From NCBI GenBank assembly GCA_019914945.1, contig CM034102.1, positions 6,313,501 through 6,377,500 on the forward strand: DNA of 64,000 nt, given 5' to 3'. A program made the position numbers and the translations under genes. Below, one piece after another: positions 1-10,065 of this stretch (positions within the stretch are counted from its first letter, which is position 1; every line of letters begins with the position of its first letter). Under the pieces are notes generated by a model. That model saw only the letters and a list, made by a program, of their open reading frames with translations. It was not told where the DNA came from and did no database searches. The DNA comes from Typha latifolia (lineage: Eukaryota > Streptophyta > Magnoliopsida > Poales > Typhaceae).

Positions 1-5
1 TGGAG

Positions 6-427
6 GTGCGAAAGGTGAAGGGGCTTTACTTTCGATGCAATAAACATTTCACCCCCGGTCATCGTTGTTCCAAACCGATCGGGAATGTGATGCTCATCGA
101 CGGTCTCGAGGAGGACGATGAGATTGTTGGTGATGGAGAGTATGCAGAGGAGGTCTTTGGGAGGACGTGGAGGAGGGCGCAGAGGAAGATATCCAATCAG
201 AGATATTGATGCATGCATATTTAGGTACTTTCGTGCCGAGGACATTGCGGGTTTATAGACTAATTAGAAAGCATTGTGTGCACATCCTTATCGATTCTAG
301 GAGTACACACGACTTTCTAGATGAGAGGTTGGTGAGGAAGATGGGCTTGGACGCTGAATCGACTACGGGGTTTGAGGTTGCTATTGGAGACGGCACAAAG
401 CTTCAGGCAGAGAGCTTGTGCCGCTAG
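6..427 (+). pseudogene. gag zinc knuckle and aspartic protease remnant (copy 1)
   Basis: The first frame carries a Cys-x2-Cys type knuckle written here as FRCNKHFTPGHRC, in which the first Cys of the usual CFRC is Tyr. An overlapping frame (167-427) follows with the protease segment HILIDSRSTHDFLDERLV. Retroviral-type proteases have Asp-Ser/Thr-Gly at the active site; here the Gly is Arg (DSR), so the enzyme would be dead even without the frame break between the two parts. It is a polyprotein remnant, not a host gene. Confidence 0.85.
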
Positions 428-746
428 GTTAGTATACAGGTGTAAGGGCACGACATCATTGTGGAATGTATCCATTGGCACTACAAAGAGCGAACAGTGT
501 CCTTGGTACTTAGTGGTTGTAGAGCTTGGGACCCGTCACATTTGATTTTCAGAGTATGTGAATGAAATTTCAGCAAAGAAATAAAAAGGTGTGGCTTGAT
601 GGTGTTCGATTCCTACCGAGTCCAACATTGCAGCCGATAGTGGGGCTACCTTGTGCTAGTGATTGGGCCTATCTTCTTCAGTTAGGACCAATAGGAGATG
701 AGACTCAAATGAGTCTAGGTACTATATTTAATTTCTCTAATTTATT

Positions 747-1322
747 GTGCCCAAGGCTACACCGGCGAAAGTGAGACCGTATCAGTATCCACATATGCAG
801 AAGGAAGTTATCTCTAAAATGGTGGCTGAGATGTCAGAGCGAGGCCTCATACAACTAAGTCATAGTTCTTACTCATCACCCATGTTATTAGTGCGAAAGA
901 AGGACGGGTCGTGGGGTTTTTATGTTGACTTTGGGGCACTAAACTTTATCACCGTCAAGGACCAGTATCCCATTCCGGTCATAGAGGAGCTGATGGACAA
1001 GCTTGCAAGGGTGACCATATTCAGCAAGCTTGACTTGAGGGCTGGGTATCGTCAAATTAGTGTTCACTAGGAGGATGTGCACAAAACCACATTTCAGACT
1101 ACGAACATGCACTACGAGTTACGGGTGATGCTGTTCGGCCTCACCAATGCTCCAGCAACTTTTCAAAGCCTAATGAATGATACTTTTAAGCCTCTACTAC
1201 GACGGTATGTCTTGGTATTTTTTGACGATATTTTGGTGTACAATAGGACTAAAATGGAGCATCTGCGGCATTTAGAGGATTTGTTGAATTTGTTAGAGCA
1301 AAACCTACTGAAGGAGTGGTAG
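747..1322 (+). pseudogene. reverse transcriptase remnant (copy 1)
   Basis: The reading frame 747-1070 holds the RT fingers and palm start (KKDGSWGFYVDFGALN, then KLDLRAGYRQI). It is continued after an in-frame TAG at 1068 by 1077-1322, with FGLTNAPATFQ and the catalytic FFDDIL. The two Asp residues of the YxDD-type box are intact, but the premature stop splits the domain. The stop probably replaced a Gln codon. Downstream the frame is lost again near 1320. Confidence 0.92.
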
Positions 1323-1526
1323 CGGTTACTCAAGTGGAATATTTAGGCCACATCATAATAGCGGAAGGAGTGGCGGCGGATCCTCAATAGGTGGCGTGTA
1401 TGACAGCTTGGCTGATCCCTACTTCTACCATAGGATTGTGCGACTTCTTAGGGCTGACCAAGTATTGTTGCTGCTTCATTGCCGGGTATAGCAAGATCAC
1501 TGCTCCTCTCACTTCATTGCTGAGCA

Positions 1527-2000
1527 TTGCTTAGGAAGGACTCTTTTAGATGGACGGAGGATGCCACTGCAGCATTTGAAGAAGTAAAAACAACAATGAC
1601 AACGACGCCCGTTCTAGCTCTATTAGGCTTCAGTAAAGAGTTCATTATGGAATGCGATGCGTCGTGGGTTGGTATAGGAGCTATACTAATGCAAGGAGGA
1701 TGTCCCATAGCTTTTCTAAGCAAGGCTTTATTGTAGAAATCCCAGCAATTGTCGACTTATGAGAGGGAGATGTTGGCAATCTTCCACGCGGTGACGAAGT
1801 GGATGCCTTATTTGATTAGTAGACAATTTATTATTTGAACTGATCAAAGGAGTCTTCCATACTTTATGGGACAGGGTATCCACACTCTGACACAGCAGAC
1901 GTGGGTCACAAAATTGCTAGGTATGATTATAATATTCAGTACAAGAAGGGGACAGAAAATAGAGCGGCGGATGTACTATCGTGCCAACCCGATACCGCCG
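1527..2000 (+). pseudogene. RNase H remnant (copy 1)
   Basis: Frame 1527-1736 reads FRWTEDATAAFEEVK, then ECDASWVGIGAILMQ, the hallmark start of the Ty3/gypsy RNase H domain with its first catalytic Asp in CDAS. A stop at about 1734 ends it, and the C-terminal part (YDYNIQYKKGTENRAADVLS, about 1921-1980) continues in another frame. It lies directly between the RT and integrase remnants, as expected. Confidence 0.88.
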
Positions 2001-2039
2001 AGCTCGCAATCTTCTCTTCTCCTACTTTTCCTTTTCTTA

Positions 2040-3230
2040 ACGATCTAAGGTATGCAGGTACATCTGACCTAGATGTTAAGAGGTTGTTACAGGAGGTGTT
2101 GGATAATCCAGAGTGCCATCTGGAGCTGGAGAACCGAGGCGTTCTGCTGCTGGACTGCGGGTGCATCCGGGTGCCCGCAGATGACGGGTTGCGACATAAA
2201 TTGTTGGAGCACTTCCACCAAACTCCAGAGGTCGGTCATGAGAGTATTTTGAGAACTTATATGAGGCTATCACAGAGCTGCATGTGGTCAGGACTGAGGC
2301 AAGATGTGAGGACTTTTGTTTGTGCATTGCGAAGTCTGTCAAAGGGACCACATTGAAACCAACCGAATTACTTCAGTCTCTATCAATACCGGACCATGTT
2401 TGGGAAGATATTTCTATGTATTTCATAGAAGGTCTTCCGCTGGTATGTGGTTACTTAGTTATTTTTGTGGTGGTTGACATATTAAGCAAGTATGAGCATT
2501 TTTCCGCATTGTCGTATCTATTTTCTACAATCGGTGGCTGATATTTTTGTGAGAGATGTTGTTAGGTTGTATGGCATGCCATGCATGATTGTCTACGATC
2601 GTGATCATGTGTTGTTAGCGACTTTTGGATAGAGTTTTTTAGATTGTAGGGGACTCGATTGAACCTTAGTTCGGCCTACCATCCACAAACGGACGGCCAA
2701 ACTGAGGTGGGCAATTGAAGCATCGAGCACGAGCAGTATTTATGATGCTTTGTGGGAGAGATGCCAAGACGCTGATTGGAGTTCTTAACGTGTGTGGAGT
2801 GGTCTTACAACACCGTACACCACAGCAGTATTGGCATAACTCCGTTCGAGGTGGTGTATGGGCGCACGGCTCCGACATTATGTGCTTATGACCTTGTGGC
2901 ATCTACGGATTGGACGGAGGTGGACTTGGCGTTGATAGATAGAGATGCCACATTGAGGAGGTTGCATGCCCATCTTAAACTTGCTCAAAACCGCACGAAG
3001 CAAGTTTATGATCGTAGCCACCGGGAGCAGGAGTTCGACATCAACATTTGGGTGTTTGTGAGGGTGCAATCGTATCGACAGATGACCCTGCGTCTGATAC
3101 AAAACCAGAAGTTAGCACATCTCTACTTCGGCCTATTTTGGGTGTTAGAGCGTATTGGTCTGGTTGCATATCGCTTGGAGCTGCCCTAGGGGTCGAAAGT
3201 ACCCCCGGTCTTTCATGTTTCATTGCTGAG
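2040..3230 (+). pseudogene. integrase remnant (copy 1)
   Basis: The N-terminal zinc-binding region is in frame 1901-2356 (HFHQTPEVGHESILRTY and onward). The DDE core follows as pieces: VVVDILSKYEHFSAL with the first Asp, IVYDRDHVL with the second, and TDGQTEVGN with the Glu (about 2690-2716), interrupted by stops and shifts. The C-terminal part in frame 2776-3189 has the typical EWSYNT, GITPFEVVYGR and QVYDRSHR motifs, and ends in the conserved PPVFHVSLLR near 3205-3230. Not functional. Confidence 0.9.
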
Positions 3231-3329
3231 GGAGCAAATTGGAGATCACCAGGTCGTGGGATCAGTTCTACCCGAGCCATTGGGGGAGACAGCGGTTGTG
3301 GAGCTGGTTTGTGTACTTGCGAGGCGCTA

Positions 3330-3450
3330 ATAATGTCATGGTACCAGATTGGAGATAGAGATCCTAGTCGAGTGGCTTGGCAAACCATCCAACGAGGCGA
3401 CATGGGAGCTGGAGACGGACATCTTAGAACGTTTCCCTAATTTTGCACCT
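3330..3450 (+). pseudogene. chromodomain-like C-terminus of integrase (copy 1)
   Basis: In one frame this stretch reads ILVEWLGKPSNEATWE followed by a region ending ERFPNF. This is the pattern of the integrase chromodomain tail of plant chromoviruses (usually I-x-W-x-G then ATWE-x5-6-FPNF). In the family this domain helps target insertion to heterochromatin. It is separated from the integrase body by stops around 3320-3335. Confidence 0.75.
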
Positions 3451-3475
3451 TGAGGATAAGATGGGGTAAGCAAGG

Positions 3476-4518
3476 TGTGCTAATACAGTTTGGACAACTG
3501 AGCAAGATGGGGTGGTTCATGTTGGATTCATCACCCATTGAAGGAGTTATTCAGATATTGATACAATGATGTGATTGGAACTTCACTGATCGTCTCGAGC
3601 ATGGATACACCTTACGGGAGTCTTTTCTTATTATGCTTGTCATTTAATTCAGAAAAAAAATAAGAATTCTATATATTGCATTTGAACGCGAAAGGGGGTG
3701 CGTTTGAATGCCCTTGCGAATGCCTACAAGCGTTCAAATCGACAGAGAACGCAATTTGTGTGTTGGAACGCGCTCGACCCCGTTCGAACACAATCAATAA
3801 AAATTCACTGTTTCTAGGATTAATAATTGTCATTTTTGGCTTGTTTGATTAGCTTCTTATGGTGTGGATGGCAACCAAAAAGGGGACAATGAATGAATTA
3901 ACTTTCTTTCCCTAATCTTCTTCCTCCCTTTCCCTCTCGTTCCCTCCTTCTATTGCAGCAGCCACCACCACGGCACCGCCGCCTCTAACCTCCCTCAACC
4001 AGCCATTCACCCTAGAAACCTTAGGGGCGGCCCACTCCTCCCTCTTCTTCAAATCTCTCTTTACCTTCGCCCTAACCTTTTCCATCATCCATAATCTTCC
4101 CCCACTTTCTTTCTTATCGGTGCCACCCTTTACCGCCGGTCTACCACCTCCATATTCCACCTAGGATCACGTGCCCCCCCATCCATGGATCCAAAATCAA
4201 GTTCTGATTTGAATCTAGCATATTAGACTCCTCGATGTTTTCCCACTTATCCGAAGATATCTCCAAATCCTACCATCTGAATCACCCAAAATTTGATTCG
4301 TTGGAAAGCTCTTTTCTAGGGCTACAACCTATTTTACGTTGATTCAATGGTTATATCTTTAGGAATCTCCTTTGAAACTTCCGTGTAAGTTCTTGCATAG
4401 CTTTGATAACGAGATAGATCAAACCTAATTCTAGGAAGATCATATCACAAGTGCCCCATCCTTAACCTCCATTGTAGCCCACATCAATCATCTCCATTCC
4501 CCACCTCAGACCTCAACA
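3476..4518 (+). repeat. middle LTR shared by two tandem chromovirus copies, split by another LTR
   Basis: The right end (about 4451-4518, ending CCTCAACA) closely matches the end of the LTR at 14573-14641, and a tRNA-Met primer site follows at once. The left end (TGTGCTAATAC, 3476) follows the purine tract of copy 1 and only weakly resembles the LTR start at 14146. Between them lies a second LTR family (3559-4447). About 340 bp of the original LTR appear to be missing. The arrangement internal-LTR-internal-LTR fits unequal recombination between LTRs. The left half is the uncertain part. Confidence 0.55.
3559..4447 (+). repeat. solo LTR of the TTCGAA-rich family (R1 copy 1)
   Basis: The sequence begins TGATAC and ends CATATCA, the same terminal dinucleotides and near-inverted ends as the copies at 20418-19429 and 26958 (both minus). 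It carries clustered GCGTTCGAACGC-like words at about 3680-3800, a GTGTGGATGGCAACC block near 3861, and the segment TTGATTCGTTGGAAAGCTC near 4291 that also appears in the minus-strand copy. No matching target duplication was found (GATAT on the left, CAAGT on the right), so deletion or chimerism at one edge is likely. Confidence 0.65.
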
Positions 4519-4533
4519 GTGGTATTAGAGACA
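4519..4533 (+). other. primer-binding site for tRNA-iMet (copy 2)
   Basis: TGGTATTAGAG directly follows the LTR end at 4518. The standard plant site is TGGTATCAGAGC, complementary to the 3' end of initiator methionine tRNA; one C-to-T change is seen. This fixes the LTR boundary and shows that the element starting here (copy 2) reads on the plus strand. Confidence 0.8.
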
Positions 4534-4565
4534 CTCCCTCCTTGGCCATGACCACCACATGAGCG

Positions 4566-6620
4566 ATGGTGAGTAGGAGAGCTACTGCCGAGGTGCTGGC
4601 GGATGAGGAGCTTCCGACCACAACCATCATAACTATGACCATGGAGTCCGAGGCTTTCTCAAGTGGTCGAGCACACCACCGATGGGAGGAGCTCCAAAAG
4701 CTACTGGACCTTCAAGATAAATCTCAGGAGGAGATGAGATGTCTAAGAGTTGATTTAAGGTCCTTAGTGCTCGACGGTCAACTACATGACCAACGCCAGC
4801 CATCATAATAGTTGCTGCCTCTGGCGGCAACAACTTGGTTGGTTTATCTATCCACAACCCCCTCCTCCATCGACCACCTAGCTCGAGAGTGCATCACCTA
4901 GGCATTCTTAGGTTGGAGGAGGGTGAGTCAAGCTGTGGAGCTAGTAGACTACCGGATCTACAGCCGTCATTGTTCAGTCCAGAGGGCTTCTTGCCTAAGC
5001 CAGCATCCACATGGGCTATTGCTGCTTATAGTGAGCCGTTGCTGCCATGACCCCCAAGACCGTGCTTGTTCAGTTCACCCTCCACAACAAGGGAAGGCAT
5101 AGGATTAAATATTGGCCTTCTTTGAGCACATATGACCGAACTGGCCAGCGGGCCTCCACCGCAACCGACTCTTCCTTGGGCGATTATGGTGAGGCTGAGA
5201 GGCCCTCCGCGTCCTTAGCCAGATCCGAGGAACCCTCCACTAGCTACCTATGGGCTAGATGGTGAGGATACAAGATACGGGCAAGGGTGGAGTCTAAATA
5301 GGGAGGACGATGCTGGGGTATCCTTGGTTTCACTAAGAGGACTTTAGGGAGCATCACAATAGAGATGATTAGAGGTGGTGTGACCCATGGGTACAAATAT
5401 TTCGCCCATCTATGATCAGACTAGAGATGGCGTATGACCCCAATCATGATAATGGTATTCGGGAATGGACCACACTGTTTGATTTTCTAAAGTTCCAAGG
5501 AGATAACCCGTTGGATTGGATTTTTTGAGCCGAGCAGTTTTTGAATACTAACGCACAACGGAGTATGTCAAGGTGTTGTTGGCGAGCAAGAGGGGCTGCC
5601 TTACATGGGTACTAATTGGTGAGCAAACACTAGCTATTCGGGTCTTGAGTTCATCGATGGGCTCTTGAGGCAGTTTGAGACTTCTTGCTTCGAGGACTAC
5701 CATGCCACGCTCTCCAAATTAATTCAGTAGATAGCTGTAGCCATGTAACAAGAGGTGTTTGAGCACTTGAGTAGCTAGTGTCGACCTCTATGCCATCAGT
5801 AGCTGTTGATCAGTACACACATCTTCGAGTTGCAAGGAGGTCATGGCCGACGTCTTCTCCATATGACCTCAAACCTTGAGCGAGGCCTTTGAGGATGCCA
5901 CGCGGATGAAGCACACAGTCCTAAGGAGTGCCTTGAGGACTTCATGTGCAAGCCAAGACAATAGGATTTTGCCACGTGCACTAGGTGTGGGTAGTGGGCC
6001 GCTAGCTGCTTCAAGGGCTACTCCTGCCTGGCCCCTTTGGCGTGAGGACAGCACCAAGGCAAGTTGCGGTCCGAGAGGAGGAGGAGCACAACCCGTAGCC
6101 CGCACTCTCACAATTGCACAAGTGGAGGAGCGATGAGCTAATAGGTTGTGTTTTCGGTGTCACGAGCGGTTCACTCGAACCATCGCCGTGGCCTGAGCCA
6201 TCAGGATATGATAGAGGTGATGGAGGATAACATAGCTGTCGAGGATATGACAGAGGTGATGGAGGATAACGTAGCTGTTGAGGATATGATAGAGGCCTTG
6301 GATGAGGGCTTCAAGGAGGATATTCCACCCGAGATCTACATGCATGCTTACTTAGACGAGCGCCCCAAAAATCCTACGAGTGGACGGAGTGGTCATGAAG
6401 CACAGCATACACATACTTATCAACACCAAGAGTGCGCATAACTTCTTGGATGAGCGGCTCATGTAGATGATTAGATTGGAGGCTGAGCCTACCATCGACT
6501 TTGAGGTGAACATCGAGGATGGCACTAAGCTCCGAGCGGAGAGCGTATGCCACGGGGTCTCCTTGAGGGTGCAAGGCCACAACTTCATAGAGTACCTCTT
6601 GGTACTCTATGGGGTCGACG
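4566..6620 (+). pseudogene. gag and protease remnant (copy 2)
   Basis: Gag is recognisable at about 5482-5550, where one frame reads DFLKFQGDNPLDWIF, stop, AEQF, the capsid motif of plant gypsy Gag (usually FPKFDG..P..WIYRAEQFF). The knuckle follows at about 6143-6185 (LCFRCHERF), and the protease at 6370-6560 (HILINTKSAHNFLDE). In the protease the catalytic Asp is Asn. Short frames before 5300 encode nothing I recognise beyond being the N-terminal part of gag. Confidence 0.78.
6206..6306 (+). repeat. 39-bp in-frame tandem repeat in the gag-protease linker
   Basis: A 39-bp unit, encoding 13 residues (EDMIEVMEDNIAV), occurs about 2.5 times. The copies differ by one or two bases. It lies in the acidic linker between the zinc knuckle and the protease, where copy 1 has a shorter acidic stretch (EEDDEIVGDGEYAEE). 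It is a local length change in a linker with no clear functional meaning. Confidence 0.8.
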
Positions 6621-7020
6621 TGGTCTTGGGCATCTAGTGGCTCTAGAGTTTTGGCCTGATTATATTTAACTTCTCACAATCTCACCTTTCGGAGGGACGA
6701 ACGGGTGGTGAGATTAGATGGGGTCCGGACTTAGCCACATCCAATGCTGTAACCGTTGATTAGCGTGCCAGGTGCTGGAGAGCTTTCCTATTTCCTACAG
6801 CTAGCCTCGACTATACCTAATTCTGCACCAAGCTTAGGTAAATTTGATGATCTAGTGCAAATGTTGATTGACTTTGCTAGATTGTTTGAGCCCCCGATGA
6901 GGCTACTCCTTGATAGGTGTGCCGACCATAGGATTGAGATTGTGCGAGGGCCAAGCTATCTAACATTCAGCCTTACTGATACCCACATGTGCAAAAGTAG
7001 GAGATCGTGAGGCTAGTTAT

Positions 7021-7271
7021 CAAGATGTTAGAGCAGTGCATCATCTAGTCGAGCTAGAGCGCATATTCTTCTTTGGTCCTACCTTCGAGGAAGAAGGATG
7101 GGAGTTGGCATTTGTGTGTGGACTACTGTGCACTAAACGCCATCATTGTTAAGGACCGATACCCCATACTAGTTATTGAGGAGCTACTAAATGAGCTGAG
7201 AGGGGCATCCCACTTCAGCTAGCTCAACCATCGCACAGGGTACTATCAATTCTAAGTCTGGGCAGATGATG
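7021..7271 (+). pseudogene. reverse transcriptase, 5' part, cut by insertion (copy 2)
   Basis: Reads RKKDGSWHLCVDYCALN, then VKDRYPILVIEELLNEL and a decayed TGYYQF, ending in ADD right at the insertion point. The missing remainder ([15 protein letters not shown]...) resumes at 12101-12106. Joined across the gap, the coding phase is kept, so the LTR landed in an open or recently open RT. Confidence 0.88.
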
Positions 7272-7474
7272 TGTAATGCCCCCCGCTCCGTACGGCACGT
7301 CCATGCCCACACGGCATGCACGGCTCACGCAACAGGTCGGGCGGGGCCGTCACGCATAGATACACCTATATGCTCACATGATACATCTATGTGCTCATAT
7401 AATCCATCACAAAATAAATCATGAAATCACTAAGATAAACATGTTAACCTATTTATATCTAAATCCACAACAAT

Positions 7475-10065
7475 TGTAACACCCACAACCCTAAACACGT
7501 GTATGGCACGAGCCCACATAGCACTTGCGTGGCACCTGACCATTTGCTTAGTTACTAACAATCAAATAAACCTATATCAACATTATAAATTTATTCACAA
7601 CATCTAAACTAAGAATAATACAAGTTTAATGTCAACAACACAACAGATAACCCTACTTAGGCCTCACACAAGTTACAACACATCATCAAGAGTTTTTCAC
7701 CACAACATATACACAACGGTGGAATATACATAATTATACAAGTATAAAGTCACCTGCTAGAATATAAGACAATGATAAAGACACAGGATGTCTACTAATA
7801 CATCAAATAAGATAACTTATCTAGCATATAACACTAACCACACACTACTCTTCACCTACTCACAAGATCTCTAAGGGAGTATCCTGCTCCACTCATTCAC
7901 CTGGGTTTTTAGAAAGGAGAAAACAAAGAGAGGCATGAGCTAATGGCTTAGTGAATAGACCTTACCTCAAATCAGTGATGCCAAATAAAGAGTAAATCAT
8001 GTACTGAACAATATGAATCAGAAAGCAGCATGATGTTATGTATGAGCATGTATATACGTATCATCAATGACATATATATGAATGAAGTCAATTCTCATAA
8101 ATGAGCATATTATATCCTCAACCAAAAATATATCACATAATGAAATTACCATATAACATCACTGAATATAACAACATATTGTGTATAACAATTATGATCC
8201 AATGATACTAGTCACATCAATGGTGATGCATGATGTATGCCAACTATTAGATAATCGTATATGTTACAGACAGATGTAATCCACATATTTCTCACTATCA
8301 CAATCATTCGTCTCAACTCTTAATATCATCCACCATGCTGGACTACGGTACGCGGCCCAAAACTTGATACACATCATGTCACAAGCTCAAAGCATACCCT
8401 GTCATACGCTAAGAGTATCTCTGCAAATAAATCATACCCTGTCATACGCTAAGGTATCTCAATAGATAAATCATACCCTGTCATATGCTAAGAGTATCTC
8501 AGAAGAAAGTAATCATATCCTACCACGCGCTAAGGGTATATCAATGATAGTTGTACCCTGTCATACGCTAAGATTACAACCATCAGCCATCATTATACTC
8601 TGCCATATGCTAAGAGTATGTCCAGTACCAGTCCGTACCAGATACCGTTCTAGCCATCACATCATATCACATCACACCACATACACATGTACTTTTATGA
8701 TTTCCTATACATGATAGATCATATGCATATATCCAGTATTGCAACAGATCATGCAACTCAGGAATTTAGGTGATAACGAAGCCAAGAGAAAAATAATGTA
8801 ATGCAGACTCCAACCATGTATCTAACACATGCGTACTCCTGCTAGTCCATCACATGCACACTAATGATAGAGATCATCGCGACATAAAATCATAACAGTA
8901 TAATCATCTCCAATCATCTCTATATATCACCAATGTACTCAAATCCCATATCAGCCTAATCAAAATGCATGATAAAATATGCTTGACTAAAATCATCTCT
9001 ATATCAAGTCATATATCATGCTGGAGGCCAAAATATGTATGTACATAATATATAATATATCCTAATTTGAGAAAGACGCCTATGCGATAAGACTACTCAA
9101 CACCACTGCAAATACCAAATAACCACTCGTTCACGTTGCTACGACAATGATCAAGCCTCGATAGCTAGGTCCACAAGGTCTTGAACAGGGGGGTCGGGAT
9201 CTGAAATTATTTATAACAAATAATGTTAGTCTTTCTATTCATTAAAATTAACCCGACTTAAAGATAATTTCTTGTTGTAAACATGTATTCTTCATTTCTA
9301 TATTTATTTTGTTATTTATTAACCATAATTATATTATTTGATAGTGTATTAAAAATATAATTACCTGCCTATAATGCTCTTTGATAATTAAGAAAAAAAA
9401 AGAATTAATTTATTGCAATTAATTACGGAGGAATATACCTACATAACCCAAATAATTATTATTACTTACCTAGGATTAATATAGTAATTTATGTTGCAGG
9501 TATTTTATTAAACATGATTTAATTTGATTTATTTACTAACTATGGCATAATTAGATTTAATTAATTTATATAAATTAAATGCATTAGATTAAATAAACTA
9601 ATTAAATAATTAATAACATAATTAAATATCATTAAAATAGTATCAATAATATGCATATATACAGTGTTGGGCTCAACCCAGCACCTTGACCTAGCAAGTG
9701 TTGGGCCGAGCCCAGCACCTTGCATTGAGAGGAGAAAGAAGGGAAGGAGGAGGAGAAGAAGAAGAAGAGGAAGAAAAAGAGAAAGAAGAAAGAAGAAGGA
9801 AGAAGAAGAAAGAAGAAGGAAGAAAAAGAAAGAAGAAGAAAGAAGAAGAAGGTTCGGCCGCAGGGCAGGGGTACGGCCGTTGGTGGCCACTCAGCGGTCG
9901 ACCTCTCACCAACGACTCAAACCTCCGGCGACGGGGCCCACCACGCCAGCTTGCCCGGCCAAGTTGGCCGGGCCGATGCTTGGGGCGCGTGGCGCCCTCC
10001 CCAGCTGCCACGGCATGGCACGAGGCTGTCGTGCCATGCAGTGAAGAAGTTTTTTTTTTGTTACA
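7475..10065 (+). mobile_element. solo LTR nested in the larger LTR, perfect 5-bp duplication
   Basis: Begins TGTAACACCC and ends TTGTTACA, flanked on both sides by ACAAT (7470-7474 and 10066-10070), a perfect 5-bp duplication as made by retroviral-type integrase. Length about 2.6 kb, with no coding capacity. It is related throughout to the solo LTR at 51440-53493 (start TGTGACACCC, end GGTTATTACA). It is the youngest layer here: it sits in an LTR that sits in an RT gene. Confidence 0.88.
8394..8625 (+). repeat. six tandem copies of a 40-bp hairpin-forming unit in the LTR
   Basis: Copies begin near 8394, 8434, 8473, 8515, 8554 and 8595. Each has the core ATACCCTGTCATACGCTAAG followed by a GAGTAT-like word, so the ends of each core (ATACYC and GRGTAT) can pair as a short stem. 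The related solo LTR has only about two such units (about 52370-52430). It is probably LTR regulatory or structural sequence; the function is unknown. Confidence 0.8.

Larger units (their letters stand above)
1..3475 (+). mobile_element. Ty3/gypsy chromovirus, copy 1, 3' internal part, decayed
   Basis: This is the internal region of an LTR retrotransposon that runs off the left edge of the window. In order it shows a gag zinc knuckle, aspartic protease, reverse transcriptase, RNase H, integrase and a C-terminal chromodomain-like tail, the gene order of Ty3/gypsy chromoviruses. The frame is broken by many stops and shifts, several of them TAG or TGA where a Gln or Trp codon is expected, as after C-to-T decay of methylated DNA. 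A short purine-rich stretch (about 3453-3475) precedes what looks like the 3' LTR at 3476. Inactive as seen. Which lineage (Tekay, Reina or CRM) cannot be fixed by eye. Confidence 0.9.

Noticed and set aside
8341..8640. Regularly spaced repeats that look at first like a CRISPR array
   Set aside because: The units are imperfect, the intervals between cores are themselves similar, and the array sits in a plant LTR. It is a minisatellite.
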